Assembly: GCF_000379625.1 (NCBI RefSeq) | Contig: NZ_KB903217.1 | Location: 575,816-639,815, forward strand | Origin: Actinomycetospora chiangmaiensis DSM 45062 | Lineage (GTDB): Bacteria; Actinomycetota; Actinomycetes; Mycobacteriales; Pseudonocardiaceae | Length of the DNA stretch: 64,000 nucleotides | Direction of reading: 5' to 3' | In this document: in pieces, positions 8,325 to 16,751 of the stretch | Layout: each line of letters opens with the position of its first letter | Numbering within the stretch: the stretch's first letter is position 1 | Made by a program: the position numbers and the translations under genes | Notes under the pieces: model-generated | Databases searched by the model: none | Seen by the model: only the letters and a program-made list of their open reading frames with translations | Told to the model about the DNA's origin: nothing

Positions 8325-8875
8325 ACAGCCTCCTGACCGCGGCCGGCACCCTCGAACTCGTCCCCGCCCCCGACCGGCCCGACCTCCTCGCCGCCCCCGT
8401 CGTCGCGGCGCTCGCGGCCCTGCCGGAGGACGCCGCCCGCTCCTGCGGCGTCGCCGAGATCGACCCGGGTCTCGCCGACACCGCCGCGTTCTGCGAGGCC
8501 TACTCCTCGCCGCTCGAGCTCTCGGCGAACTGCGTCGTCGTCACCGGGTCGCGCTCGGGCGAGCAGCGCTTCGTCGGCTGTGTCGTCCTCGCCACCACGC
8601 GCGCGGACGTGAACGGGGTCGTCCGCCGGCGGATCGACGTCCGGAAGGCCTCGTTCGCGGCGCAGGATCTCGCCGTCGAGCTCACCGACATGGAGTACGG
8701 CGGGATCACCCCCTTCGGCCTGCCCGCCGGGTGGCCGGTGCTGGTCGACCCGGCGGTGCTGGCCGCGCCCGCCGTCGTCGTGGGCAGCGGTCGGCGGGCC
8801 TCCAAGCTCGTGGTGCCCGGCCCGGTCCTCGGGCTCCTGCCCGGGGCGGAGCCGACGGAGGGTCTGGGGCGGTAG
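8321..8875 (+). CDS. YbaK/EbsC-family aminoacyl-tRNA deacylase-like protein
   Basis: 184 residues. The fold is suggested by CGVAEIDPGLADTAAFCEAY, SANCVVV, the central FVGCVVLATTRADVNGVVRRR, RKASFAAQDLAVELTDMEYGGITPFGLP and a C-terminal VVGSGRRASKLVVPG. The last two are characteristic of the YbaK/ProX domain (a Lys/Arg-containing helix, then GG-x-x-P-x-G). Such proteins hydrolyse mischarged tRNA, for example Cys-tRNA(Pro) or Ala-tRNA(Pro); the specificity here is not determined. It is translationally coupled to the DUF2516 gene. Confidence 0.75.
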   Translation: MNSLLTAAGTLELVPAPDRPDLLAAPVVAALAALPEDAARSCGVAEIDPGLADTAAFCEAYSSPLELSANCVVVTGSRSGEQRFVGCVVLATTRADVNGVVRRRIDVRKASFAAQDLAVELTDMEYGGITPFGLPAGWPVLVDPAVLAAPAVVVGSGRRASKLVVPGPVLGLLPGAEPTEGLGR

Positions 8876-8884
8876 CACCCCGCC

Positions 8885-8940
8885 GTGCCAGCGGAGCGTC
8901 GTTGCTGTCATCCAGTGGCAGCGAAGCGTCGTTGCTGTCA
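8885..8940 (+). repeat. Dispersed intergenic repeat, family B, two direct copies
   Basis: Two 26-nt units (8885-8910 and 8915-8940) separated by TCCA share GTGSCAGCGRAGCGTCGTTGCTGTCA-type sequence, with two differences between them. The same unit occurs near 20537, 21423, 52038 and 52822. The ends of the unit (GGCAGC, GCTGTC) are nearly inverted, so single units can fold. Confidence 0.8.
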
Positions 8941-8954
8941 CCGGGCCGACCCCA

Positions 8955-8970
8955 TATAGTTCAACCTTCA
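8955..8970 (+). promoter_or_regulatory. Possible promoter/operator of the pirin gene
   Basis: TATAGT at 8955-8960 is a good -10 element about 28 nt before the chosen start. It is followed by TTCAACCTTCAA (8960-8971), a direct repeat of TTCAA that resembles the half-sites of MarR-type operators. No MarR gene is adjacent, so the operator reading is tentative. Confidence 0.35.
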
Positions 8971-8987
8971 ATGATGTGGAGGTCGTC

Positions 8988-9947
8988 GTGCCCGCTCTCA
9001 CCGTCCCCGACCTGACCGTCCTGCCGCGTCTGCCCGAGCCGGGCGACACCGGGATCACCGAGCGCTCCGTGCGCCGTGTGACCACCGCGCCGCGCGGGTT
9101 CGAGGGCGAGGGCTTCCCGGTGCGGCGGGCGTTCCAGGGCGTCGACCTCGCCGACCTCGACCCGTTCATCCACATGGACCAGATGGGCGAGGTCGAGTAC
9201 GCCCCGGGCGAGCCCAAGGGCACGTCGTGGCACCCGCACCGGGGCTTCGAGACGGTCACCTACATCATCGACGGCACCTTCGCGCACGCCGACAACCACG
9301 GCGGCGGCGGGCTCATCACCAACGGCGACACGCAGTGGATGACCGCGGGCGGCGGGGTGCTGCACATCGAGCGGCCGCCGGAGGCCCTCGTCGCCTCCGG
9401 CGGGCTGTTCCACGGGCTGCAGCTGTGGGTGAACCTGCCCCGGGCGCAGAAGTGGGTGCACCCGCGCTACCAGGACCTGCGCGCCGGGCAGGCCGCGCTC
9501 GTCACCTCGCCCGACGCCGGCGCGCTCGTCCGGGTCATCGCGGGCTCGCTCGCCGGCCACGCCGGTCCGGGGTCGACCTACACGCCCATGACGATGGCCC
9601 ACGCCTCGGTCGAGCCGGGAGCCCGGCTCCACGTGCCGTGGGACCGCGAGCAGAACGCGCTGGCCTACGTCCTCGCGGGCGACGGCTTCGCGGGGAGCGA
9701 GGGTCGTCCGGTGACCACCGGGCAGCTCGTCGTGTTCGGGCCGGGCGAGTCCCTGCGGATTGCGGCGGCCCCGACGCAGGACGCGCGCCACCCGAAGCTC
9801 GAGGTGGTGCTCCTCGGCGGCCGGCCGATCCGCGAGCCGATCGCCTGGGGCGGACCGTTCGTGATGAACAGCCGCGAGGAGGTCCTGGACGCGTTCCAGG
9901 ACTTCTCGAAGGGCCGTCTCGGCGCGATCCCGGCCGACCGGGTCTGA
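8988..9947 (+). CDS. Pirin family protein
   Basis: 319 residues, two cupin domains. The N-terminal cupin has DPFIHMDQMG, then the metal-binding HPHRGFETVTYIIDG (two His) and the downstream Gln/Glu/His-containing GDTQWMTAGGGVLHIE, which together match the pirin iron site. The C-terminal cupin follows, with AYVLAGDGFAG and TTGQLVVFGPGES. Pirins act as quercetin dioxygenase-like enzymes or transcription cofactors; which applies here is unknown. GTG 8988 follows GGAGG by 5 nt; the in-frame GTG 8976 overlaps that box. It stands between a family B repeat and the convergent DUF2505 gene. Confidence 0.9.
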   Translation: MPALTVPDLTVLPRLPEPGDTGITERSVRRVTTAPRGFEGEGFPVRRAFQGVDLADLDPFIHMDQMGEVEYAPGEPKGTSWHPHRGFETVTYIIDGTFAHADNHGGGGLITNGDTQWMTAGGGVLHIERPPEALVASGGLFHGLQLWVNLPRAQKWVHPRYQDLRAGQAALVTSPDAGALVRVIAGSLAGHAGPGSTYTPMTMAHASVEPGARLHVPWDREQNALAYVLAGDGFAGSEGRPVTTGQLVVFGPGESLRIAAAPTQDARHPKLEVVLLGGRPIREPIAWGGPFVMNSREEVLDAFQDFSKGRLGAIPADRV

Positions 9948-9954
9948 CGCCGGT

Positions 9955-10425
9955 CTAGCGGTCGAGCCAGCGGGCGAGGAACTCGCTCTCCCAGCCGAGG
10001 AGCTGCGAGACCTCGTCGGCGACGATCCCCTCGATCTTCCCGCCGACCATCGGGACCGGCACCTTGGTGGAGGCGTTCACGGTCAGCCGGGAGCCCTCGC
10101 CGTCGGGAACGACCTCCTGGGTGCCGGTGATCGAGCCGGGCAGCCCGCGCACGTCGACGGCCACGTCGGCGCTCGTGCCGTGCCAGGTCTCGGTGCGGTC
10201 GAGGACCAGGTCGTCCCCGGTGAACCGCTTCACCACCGACGGCAGGAACTCGACCGGCACGCCCTGGCGCAGGACGACGCGGGTGCCGTCGTTGCTCACG
10301 ACGGCGGCGTCCTTGCCGCCGAGCTCGGCCAGCCGTGCCTGCAGGAACGCGTCGTCGGTGAGGGCGCCGGTGACGGCCTCCACGGGGTGGGGGAACGAGG
10401 CGCTGTGGGAGAAGGAGCGGGCCAC
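9955..10425 (-). CDS. DUF2505 / SRPBCC-fold protein (Rv0481c-like)
   Basis: 156 residues starting ARSFSHSASFPHPVEAV, the usual opening of DUF2505 proteins, with the START/SRPBCC-like pattern TRVVLRQGVPVEFLPS...TETWHGTSADVAVDV and a C-terminal helix ending EFLARWLDR. A hydrophobic ligand-binding cavity is expected; the ligand is unknown. I chose GTG 10425 over GTG 10434 because the family begins here and TAACGT lies exactly 7 nt upstream on the minus strand. It is divergent from murB, as in mycobacteria, with only 24 nt between the two starts. Confidence 0.85.
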   Translation of the reverse strand: MARSFSHSASFPHPVEAVTGALTDDAFLQARLAELGGKDAAVVSNDGTRVVLRQGVPVEFLPSVVKRFTGDDLVLDRTETWHGTSADVAVDVRGLPGSITGTQEVVPDGEGSRLTVNASTKVPVPMVGGKIEGIVADEVSQLLGWESEFLARWLDR

Positions 10426-10432
10426 GGACGGC

Positions 10433-10442
10433 ACGTTACCGT
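10433..10442. promoter_or_regulatory. Overlapping divergent -10 boxes of murB and the DUF2505 gene
   Basis: On the plus strand TACCGT (10437-10442) lies 7 nt before the murB GTG at 10450. On the minus strand TAACGT (10438-10433) lies 7 nt before the GTG at 10425. The two hexamers share bases 10437-10438, so RNA polymerase could open only one direction at a time. Neither side has room for a Shine-Dalgarno sequence. Confidence 0.55.
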
Positions 10443-10449
10443 CGGTGGT

Positions 10450-11511
10450 GTGCCCACGACCGTCGCCTCGCTGGCCGAGCTGACCACGCTGCACCTCGGG
10501 GGGCCCGCCCGCCGGCTGGTGCGGGCGTCCGACCGCGACGCGATCGTCACCGCGGTCCGCGAGGCGGACGCCGCGGGCGAGCGGCTGCTCGTCGTCGGCG
10601 GCGGCTCCAACCTCGTCGTTCCCGACGACGGGTTCGACGGCACCGTCGTCCGGCTCGAGTCCCGCGGGCACACGGTGACCCACGAGGACGGCGGGGCGCT
10701 GCTCGAGGCCGAGGCGGGCGAGGACTGGGACTCGCTCGTCGCGGCGAGCGTCGACGAGGGGCTCGGCGGCCTGGAGTGCCTCTCGGGCATCCCCGGCAGC
10801 ACCGGGGCCACGCCGGTGCAGAACGTCGGGGCCTACGGCGTCGAGGTCGCGGACCTCCTCGTCGACGTGACCGTGCTCGACCGCCGGACCGGCGCGGTGG
10901 CGACCGTCCCCGCCGCCGAGCTCGGCCTCGGCTACCGGACGAGCCGCCTCAAGGGCGCCGATGACGAGATCGTGCTGGCGGCGCGGTTCCGGGTCACCAC
11001 GGACGGGCTGTCCGCCCCCGTCCGCTACGCCGAGCTCGCCCGGGTGCTCTACGTCGAGCCCGGGACGCGCGTCCCGGCGGCCGACGCCCGGGCCGCGGTG
11101 CTCGAGCTGCGGCGGGGCAAGGGGATGGTCCTGGACGAGGCCGACCACGACACGTGGAGCGCGGGCTCCTTCTTCACCAACCCCGTCGTCGGGAAGCCGA
11201 TCGCGGACGAGGTCGCGCGGCGCGTGGCGGCGCTGGACCAGCGTCCGGTCACGGCGTGGCCGACCGACGACGGGCGGGTGAAGCTCTCCGCGGCGGCGCT
11301 GATCGAGCGGGCGGGCGTCTCCCGCGGCTACCCGGGCCCGGACGCGCCGGTGCGGGTCTCCACCCGCCACACCCTCGCCCTGACCAACCGGGGCGAGGGC
11401 ACGACGGCGCAGCTGCTCGACCTCGCGCGCGACGTCCGGGACCGCGTCGAGGCGGCGTTCGGGGTGCGGCTGGTGCCGGAGCCGGTGCTCGTGGGTGGCT
11501 GCGCCCTGTGA
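10450..11511 (+). CDS. murB: UDP-N-acetylenolpyruvoylglucosamine reductase MurB
   Basis: 353 residues. This enzyme reduces the enolpyruvyl group of UDP-GlcNAc to give UDP-MurNAc, the second step committed to peptidoglycan, using NADPH and FAD in the cytoplasm. The FAD-binding VVGGGSNLVV and IPGSTGATPVQNVGAYGVEV are clear. The catalytic-Ser region is WSAGSFFTNPVV, and the C-terminal Glu-containing end is GVRLVPEPVLVGG. Length and motifs fit type I MurB. The GTG start is fixed by a -10 box 7 nt upstream. The stop codon lies within the family A palindrome at 11508-11547. Confidence 0.95.
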   Translation: MPTTVASLAELTTLHLGGPARRLVRASDRDAIVTAVREADAAGERLLVVGGGSNLVVPDDGFDGTVVRLESRGHTVTHEDGGALLEAEAGEDWDSLVAASVDEGLGGLECLSGIPGSTGATPVQNVGAYGVEVADLLVDVTVLDRRTGAVATVPAAELGLGYRTSRLKGADDEIVLAARFRVTTDGLSAPVRYAELARVLYVEPGTRVPAADARAAVLELRRGKGMVLDEADHDTWSAGSFFTNPVVGKPIADEVARRVAALDQRPVTAWPTDDGRVKLSAAALIERAGVSRGYPGPDAPVRVSTRHTLALTNRGEGTTAQLLDLARDVRDRVEAAFGVRLVPEPVLVGGCAL

Positions 11512-11547
11512 GCACTCGTCCGTGCCAGGGCACGGAGAAGTACTCAC
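11508..11547. repeat. Palindromic repeat, family A copy 2, between convergent genes
   Basis: The arms 11508-11525 (GTGAGCACTC...CCGTGC) and about 11530-11547 (GCACGG...GTACTCAC) pair with three mismatches around a short loop. The right half matches the copy at 5565-5586 exactly over GCACGGAGAAGTACTCACGG. It overlaps the murB stop and precedes the convergent SDR stop at 11554, a position suited to a bidirectional terminator. Confidence 0.7.
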
Positions 11548-11553
11548 GGGTGC

Positions 11554-12306
11554 TCACCTCCGGTTGAACCGCATCCCGGTCGCCTGGTCGCGCGGCTTGA
11601 GCACGATCGTGTCGATGTTGACGTGCGACGGGCGGCTCATCGCGAACGCGACCGTCGCGGCGACGTCCTCGGCGACCAGCGGCGTGATGCCCTGGTAGAC
11701 CTTGTCGGCCTTCTCCTGGTCGCCGTCGAAGCGGACCAGCGCGAACTCGGTCTCCACCGCGCCGGGGGCGATCTCGGTGACTCGCACCGGCTCGCCGAGC
11801 AGCTCCCCGCGCAGGGTCCGGTGCAGCGCTCCCTCGGCGTGCTTGGCCGCGGTGTAGCCCGACCCGCCGTCGTAGACCTCGAGGGCGGCGATCGAGGTGA
11901 TCGTCACGACGTGCCCGTCGCCGGACGCGATGAGGTCCGGCAGCAGCGCCTTCGTGACGCGCATCGTGCCGAGGACGTTGGACTCCCACATCCAGCGCCA
12001 GTGCTCCTCGTCGCCCTCGATGACCTTCTCGGTGCCCTTGGCGCCGCCGGCGTTGTTGACGAGCCCGCGCACCGTGCCGAGCTCGCGGACCTGCCGGGCG
12101 AAGGCATCGACCGAGTCCTGGTCGGTGACGTCGAGCGAGAGGGCGGTACCGCCGACCTCGTCGGCGATCGTCTCGATGCGGTCCTGCCGGCGGGCGCCGA
12201 GGACCGGGTGCCAGCCGTCCGCCGCGAGGGCGCGGGCGGTGGCCGCCCCGATCCCGGAGCTGGCTCCAGTCACGACGACGAGCGGCTTCTCCGTGGGAGT
12301 GGTCAC
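11554..12306 (-). CDS. Short-chain dehydrogenase/reductase (Rv0484c-like)
   Basis: 250 residues with the classical SDR layout: cofactor-binding TGASSGIG near residue 14, NNAGG, the catalytic Ser in [12 protein letters not shown], and YTAAK with the Tyr-x3-Lys pair, then PGAVETEF. The substrate cannot be told. It lies between murB and mshA as in mycobacteria. GTG 12306 is chosen since TAGGGT lies 8 nt upstream and the protein then starts seven residues before the first beta strand. It is divergent from mshA. Confidence 0.9.
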   Translation of the reverse strand: MTTPTEKPLVVVTGASSGIGAATARALAADGWHPVLGARRQDRIETIADEVGGTALSLDVTDQDSVDAFARQVRELGTVRGLVNNAGGAKGTEKVIEGDEEHWRWMWESNVLGTMRVTKALLPDLIASGDGHVVTITSIAALEVYDGGSGYTAAKHAEGALHRTLRGELLGEPVRVTEIAPGAVETEFALVRFDGDQEKADKVYQGITPLVAEDVAATVAFAMSRPSHVNIDTIVLKPRDQATGMRFNRR

Positions 12307-12320
12307 GGCGAGCCACCCTA
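12307..12320 (-). promoter_or_regulatory. Putative leaderless -10 box of the SDR gene (TAGGGT)
   Basis: Read on the minus strand, TAGGGT (12320-12315) is followed by 8 nt and the GTG start at 12306. The mshA -10 box lies only about 40 bp away in the other orientation, so the two genes share a compact divergent control region. Confidence 0.45.
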
Positions 12321-12357
12321 GGACGGCTTTCGGGCGGACGCCGATCTGGTCGTTGCC

Positions 12358-12370
12358 TAAGCTGTGGGCC
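12358..12370 (+). promoter_or_regulatory. Putative leaderless -10 box of mshA (TAAGCT)
   Basis: TAAGCT at 12358-12363 precedes the GTG at 12371 by 7 nt, with no Shine-Dalgarno sequence in between. This supports the upstream GTG as the real mshA start. Confidence 0.5.
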
Positions 12371-13732
12371 GTGATTCCGGCGGCGAGGGCGGCGACGGAC
12401 GGCACGGCCCACACACGGCCGAGGCCGCGGACCCTGGCATCGGTGCGGCGGTCCCCACGCCGGGTCGCGGTGATCTCGGTGCACACCTCGCCACTGGCCC
12501 AGCCCGGGACCGGCGACGCGGGCGGCATGAACGTGTACGTGGTGCAGACCGCGACGGAGATGGCTCGGCGCGGCGTCGAGGTGGAGATCTTCACCCGGCA
12601 GACCGCGTCGGACCTCCCCCCGGTGGCCGAGCTCGCGCCCGGCGTCCTGGTGCGCCACGTCGTCGCGGGGCCGTTCGGCGGCCTGGGCAAGGAGGACCTG
12701 CCGAGCCAGCTCTGCGCGTTCACCTCCGGGGTGCTGCGCGACGAGGCCCGGCAGGAGCCCGGCTGGTTCGACGTCGTCCACTCGCACTACTGGCTCTCCG
12801 GCCAGGTCGGCTGGCTGCTGCGCGACCGCTGGGGCGTGCCGCTGGTCCACACCGCGCACACGCTCGCGAAGGTCAAGAACGCCGCGCTCGCCGCGGGGGA
12901 CACCCCGGAGCCGCTCGGGCGCCTGGTCGGCGAGGAGCAGGTGGTCGCCGAGGCCGACCGGCTCGTCGCCTCGACCCCGGCCGAGGCGGAGGCCCTGATC
13001 GCGGCGTACGACGCCGACCCGGAGCGCGTCCGCACCGTGGCGCCCGGCGTCGACCTCCAGACCTTCACCCCGTCCCGCGACCGGGCCGCGGCGCGCGCCG
13101 CGCTCGCCCCCGAGGCCGGGCCGATGGGCGACGACCACGTCGTGCTCGCCTTCGTCGGGCGCATCCAGCCGCTGAAGGCGCCGGACGTGCTGCTGCGGGC
13201 GGCGGCGGAGATGATCGCCCGGCGTCCGGAGCTGCGGTCGCGGCTGACCGTGCTGGTGGTCGGCGGGCCCTCGGGGTCCGGCCTCGCCCAGCCCACGGTG
13301 CTCGTCGATCTCGCCGCGGAACTGGGTATCACCGACGTCGTGAGATTCCTCCGTCCCCGGGCGGGCGCCGCCCTCGCCGAGGTCTACCGGGCCGCCGACG
13401 TCGTCGCGGTCCCGAGCCACTCGGAGTCGTTCGGGCTGGTGGCGCTGGAAGCCCAGGCCTGCGGCACGCCCGTCGTCGCGGCCGCCGTCGGGGGGCTGCC
13501 GGTGGCGGTGTCCGACGGCCGGTCGGGGCTGCTGGTCGGCGACCACTCCGCCGCCTCGTGGGCCTCGGCCCTCGAGCGCGCCGCGGTGGACCGCACCACC
13601 CGCGGCCGGCTCGCCGCCGGGGCGATCGAGCACGCGCAGGCGTTCTCCTGGGACCGCACCACCGACGCCCTGCTCGCCACCTACGCCGAGGCGGCCTCGG
13701 CCCGTCGTGCCCCGCGGGAGGTGGCGGTGTGA
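12371..13732 (+). CDS. mshA: D-inositol-3-phosphate glycosyltransferase MshA
   Basis: 453 residues, GT4 family, GT-B fold. It transfers GlcNAc from UDP-GlcNAc to 1L-myo-inositol-1-phosphate, the first step of mycothiol synthesis in the cytoplasm. Diagnostic motifs are [20 protein letters not shown] near residue 45, [29 protein letters not shown] and the [19 protein letters not shown] nucleotide-sugar site (E-x7-E). About 37 residues precede the first beta strand ([13 protein letters not shown]); this extension is kept because a -10 box lies 7 nt before the GTG. It overlaps the YbjN gene by 4 nt. Mycothiol is confined to actinobacteria, which supports the taxonomic reading. Confidence 0.95.
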   Translation: MIPAARAATDGTAHTRPRPRTLASVRRSPRRVAVISVHTSPLAQPGTGDAGGMNVYVVQTATEMARRGVEVEIFTRQTASDLPPVAELAPGVLVRHVVAGPFGGLGKEDLPSQLCAFTSGVLRDEARQEPGWFDVVHSHYWLSGQVGWLLRDRWGVPLVHTAHTLAKVKNAALAAGDTPEPLGRLVGEEQVVAEADRLVASTPAEAEALIAAYDADPERVRTVAPGVDLQTFTPSRDRAAARAALAPEAGPMGDDHVVLAFVGRIQPLKAPDVLLRAAAEMIARRPELRSRLTVLVVGGPSGSGLAQPTVLVDLAAELGITDVVRFLRPRAGAALAEVYRAADVVAVPSHSESFGLVALEAQACGTPVVAAAVGGLPVAVSDGRSGLLVGDHSAASWASALERAAVDRTTRGRLAAGAIEHAQAFSWDRTTDALLATYAEAASARRAPREVAV

Positions 13733-14256
13733 GTGGCGCCGTGAGCCTGCCCGACGTGCTCGCCGCCGCGCTGGACGAGCGCGAGCTGCACTACCAGCGC
13801 CGCGACGAGGACAGCTTCTTCGTCACGCTGCCCGGCACCAAGAAGCTGCAGACCAACTGCTGGCTCGTGCTCACCCCGCACGCGCTGCTGGTCGAGGCCT
13901 TCGTCTGCCGGCGGCCCGACGAGAACTTCGAGGGCGTCTACCGCTGGCTGCTGCGGCGCAACACCCGCCTCTACGGCGTGCACTACTGCCTCGACGACGT
14001 CGGCGACATCCACCTCGTCGGCCGCGTCGCCCGGCACGCGGTCACCGACGAGGAGATCGACCGGATCCTCGGCCAGGTGCTGGAGGCGGGCGACGGCGAC
14101 TTCAACACCCTCATCGAGCTCGGGTTCGCGTCGTCGATCCGGCGCGAGTGGGCGTGGCGGGAGTCCCGGGGCGAGTCGTTGGCGAACCTGCGGGCGTTCC
14201 AGCACCTCGTGTCGGACGACGGAGCGCGACGGTCGAACGGAATGTCCGATTCCTGA
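13729..14256 (+). CDS. YbjN domain protein (Rv0487-like)
   Basis: 175 residues with the YbjN/T3SS-chaperone-like fold: [56 protein letters not shown] and [31 protein letters not shown]. The biochemical role of this family is unknown. The GTG start overlaps the mshA stop (GTGA), which matches the conserved mshA-YbjN pairing of mycobacteria. An alternative in-frame GTG lies at 13741. Confidence 0.85.
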   Translation: MSGAVSLPDVLAAALDERELHYQRRDEDSFFVTLPGTKKLQTNCWLVLTPHALLVEAFVCRRPDENFEGVYRWLLRRNTRLYGVHYCLDDVGDIHLVGRVARHAVTDEEIDRILGQVLEAGDGDFNTLIELGFASSIRREWAWRESRGESLANLRAFQHLVSDDGARRSNGMSDS

Positions 14257-14289
14257 GTGACTTCGCGTGCCCTCCGGCGTACCGCTCGG

Positions 14290-14295
14290 TAGGTT
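14290..14295 (+). promoter_or_regulatory. Putative -10 box of the acyl-CoA ligase gene (TAGGTT)
   Basis: TAGGTT lies about 38 nt before the ATG at 14333. Unlike the leaderless cases the leader carries a Shine-Dalgarno sequence (GAGGAG, 14320-14325). Confidence 0.35.
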
Positions 14296-14332
14296 GGTGT
14301 GACCCAGCTGACGCAGACCGAGGAGCCGCTGC

Positions 14333-15913
14333 ATGACCGTGCGTAGTCCCTTCCCCGACATCGAGATTCCCGACGTCGGGCTGCCGGAGTTCCTCTTCTC
14401 CGACCTGGGCGAGCACACGGACCGGATCGCGCTGATCGACGGGCCGTCGGGGCGCACCATGTCCTTCGGCGAGCTCGCGCAGGGCATCGACCGGTTCGCG
14501 GCGGCGCTGGGCGAGCGGGGCCTCGGGCGGGGCGACGTCATCGCGCTGTTCGCACCGAACACCCCGTACTACCCCGTCGTGTTCCACGGCGCCCTCGCCG
14601 CGGGCGTCGCGGTGTCGACGGTCAACGCGCTCTACACCCCCGACGAGCTGGCGTTCCAGCTCCGGGACTCCGGCGCGAAGATGCTCGTCACGGTGTCGGC
14701 CTTCCTCGACCGGGCCCGCGCGGCGCTGCGTGAGGAGGGGCTCGCCGTCACCGAGGTCGTGCTGCTCGACGCCGCGCGCGACGAGGCGTCCACGCCGCTG
14801 CCGGAGAACGCGCTGGCCGACCTGCTGACCACCACGGCCGAGCGCCCGTCGGTGCCGCTCACCGGGGTCGACGTGGCGGCGCTGCCGTACTCGTCGGGGA
14901 CCACCGGCCGGGCCAAGGGCGTCGTGCTGACGCACCGCAACCTCGTCGCGAACCTCGTGCAGTTCGCGGCGATGCAGCAGACCACGACCGAGTCGAAGAT
15001 CCTCGCGGTCCTGCCGTTCTTCCACATCTACGGGATGACCGTGATGATGAACAACGGCATCTACCAGCGTGCGACCGTCGTGACGATGCCGAAGTTCGAC
15101 CTCGCGGAGTTCCTGCGGATCGTCTCCGAGCACCGGGTCGACCGGATCTACATCGCGCCCCCGATCGCGGTGGCCCTGGCCAAGCACCCGATGGTCGAGC
15201 AGTACGACATCGACTGCGTCGACGTCGTCTTCTCCGGCGCCGCGGCCCTCGACGCCGACCTCGGACACAAGGTCGCCAAACGACTGAACTGCAAGGTCTT
15301 CCAGGGCTACGGCATGACCGAGCTCTCGCCGGTCAGCCACGCGATGCCCGAGGACCGGCCCGACATGGACCTCTCCTCGATCGGCGTGGCGCTGCCCAAC
15401 ATCGAGTGCAAGATCGTCGACCCGGAGACCGGGGAGGAGAGCGAGCGCGGCGAGCTGTGGGTCAAGGGCCCCAACGTCATGCGCGAGTACCTCAACAACG
15501 CCGAGGCCACGGCCTCGACGCTGGACTCCGACGGCTACCTGCACACCGGCGACGTCGCGACCGTCACCGACGAGGGCGTCTTCTACATCGTCGACCGCGT
15601 CAAGGAGCTCATCAAGTACAAGGGCTACCAGGTGCCGCCGGCCGAGCTCGAGGCGCTGCTGCTGACCAACGACGCGATCGCCGACGCGGCCGTCATCGGG
15701 GTCAAGGACGCCGAGGGCGAGGAGATCCCCAAGGCGTTCGTCGTGCGCCAGCAGGGCGCCGAGATCTCCGAGGACGACGTCATGTCCTTCGTGGCCAGCC
15801 GCATCGCCCCGCACAAGAAGGTGCGCGTGGTCGAGTTCATCGACCAGATCCCGAAGTCGGGTTCCGGCAAGATCCTGCGCAAGGACCTCCGCGCCCGCGA
15901 GAACGCCTCCTAG
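14333..15913 (+). CDS. 4-coumarate-CoA ligase-like acyl-CoA synthetase
   Basis: 526 residues, ANL superfamily. AMP-binding P-loop YSSGTTGRAKGVVLTHRN (about residue 186), the HIYG and QGYGMTE motifs, HTGD/YIVDRVKELIKYKGYQVPPAELE hinge region and the C-terminal catalytic lysine in PKSGSGKILRKDL are all intact. It activates a carboxylic acid as acyl-AMP and loads it onto CoA; the overall sequence is closest to plant-type 4-coumarate-CoA ligases, but the acid is not known. It is not part of the mycobacterial block and marks the start of the accessory stretch. A Shine-Dalgarno sequence and a -10 box precede it. Confidence 0.9.
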   Translation: MTVRSPFPDIEIPDVGLPEFLFSDLGEHTDRIALIDGPSGRTMSFGELAQGIDRFAAALGERGLGRGDVIALFAPNTPYYPVVFHGALAAGVAVSTVNALYTPDELAFQLRDSGAKMLVTVSAFLDRARAALREEGLAVTEVVLLDAARDEASTPLPENALADLLTTTAERPSVPLTGVDVAALPYSSGTTGRAKGVVLTHRNLVANLVQFAAMQQTTTESKILAVLPFFHIYGMTVMMNNGIYQRATVVTMPKFDLAEFLRIVSEHRVDRIYIAPPIAVALAKHPMVEQYDIDCVDVVFSGAAALDADLGHKVAKRLNCKVFQGYGMTELSPVSHAMPEDRPDMDLSSIGVALPNIECKIVDPETGEESERGELWVKGPNVMREYLNNAEATASTLDSDGYLHTGDVATVTDEGVFYIVDRVKELIKYKGYQVPPAELEALLLTNDAIADAAVIGVKDAEGEEIPKAFVVRQQGAEISEDDVMSFVASRIAPHKKVRVVEFIDQIPKSGSGKILRKDLRARENAS

Positions 15914-16115
15914 GCAGGTTCCCGACGACGGGTGATGCCCCGCTGAGCGGGGGATCGTCCCGGGCCTCGCGCGGAAGCACCGGGGCTCGGGGCGGCTCGT
16001 CACGGTGTGCCACATCGCGGCTGCCCTGCGAAGTCGCGCGGATCATTCGCCCCGATGATCTCCGCGATCCGCCACGCTGCGTACATCTTGTGCGCAGGAG
16101 ATGGGGGAAGTCGCG

Positions 16116-16649
16116 ATGACCACGATCATGAATGCCACGGGCGACAAGGCCACGTGCATCAGGTCCCTGAACTTGATGGCGACCGGCAGTCTCGAGGAGA
16201 TCGCCGAGGTCTACGGACCGGAGGCGACGAACCGGGAGGCGAAGGGCGAGCCGCCGACCACCCGCGGGCGGGGGCCCGAGGCCATTTACGCCACCGCCCT
16301 GTGGCTGCGTCAGGCCTACTCCGACCCGCGCTGGGAGGTCCACGACGCGGTCCAGGAGGGCGACCTCGTGGTCCTGCACGCCACCATGAGCGGTCGGCAG
16401 ACCGGCCCCTTCATCGCCTACGCCGACGATGCCTCGGTGGAGATGGTCTTCCCGCCGCGAGGAGGACGGGCGTTCGCGGTCACCCAGACCCACTGGTTCC
16501 GGATGAAGGACGGCAAGATCGACGAGCACTGGGCCAATCGCGATGACCTGGGCCTGGGCCAGCAACTCGGGTGGACCCCACCGAGCCCGATCTACCTCGC
16601 CAGGATGCTGACGGCCCGGCGTCGGGCCAGGCGCCGAGCCACCGCCTGA
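16116..16649 (+). CDS. SnoaL-like / ester cyclase-type protein
   Basis: 177 residues with the NTF2-like pattern of SnoaL-family proteins: SLEEIAEVYGPEATNREAKGEPPTTRGRGPEAI, SDPRWEVHDAVQEGDLVVLHATMSG, then FAVTQTHWFRMKDGKIDEHWANRDDLGLGQQLGW. The His/Asp/Trp residues of the closing motif are present. Such proteins act as small hydrolases, cyclases or carriers; the substrate is unknown. ATG 16116 follows GGGGGAAG at good spacing; the upstream in-frame ATG 16101 abuts its box. The C-terminus is an Arg/Ala-rich tail of about ten residues. It is a single gene in an accessory region. Confidence 0.75.
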   Translation: MTTIMNATGDKATCIRSLNLMATGSLEEIAEVYGPEATNREAKGEPPTTRGRGPEAIYATALWLRQAYSDPRWEVHDAVQEGDLVVLHATMSGRQTGPFIAYADDASVEMVFPPRGGRAFAVTQTHWFRMKDGKIDEHWANRDDLGLGQQLGWTPPSPIYLARMLTARRRARRRATA

Positions 16650-16751
16650 GCACGGGTGCGGATCGCAACGGCACGCCCGCGCCGTTCGACGTCGTCGACC
16701 TGGTGATGCGGACGCGGCCCGACGGCGGGAAACGCGACGTGTCACGCTGTC

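Noticed and set aside
11249-13633. 794-codon open frame on the minus strand
   Set aside because: It crosses murB, the SDR gene and mshA in a shadow frame and has no recognisable domain.
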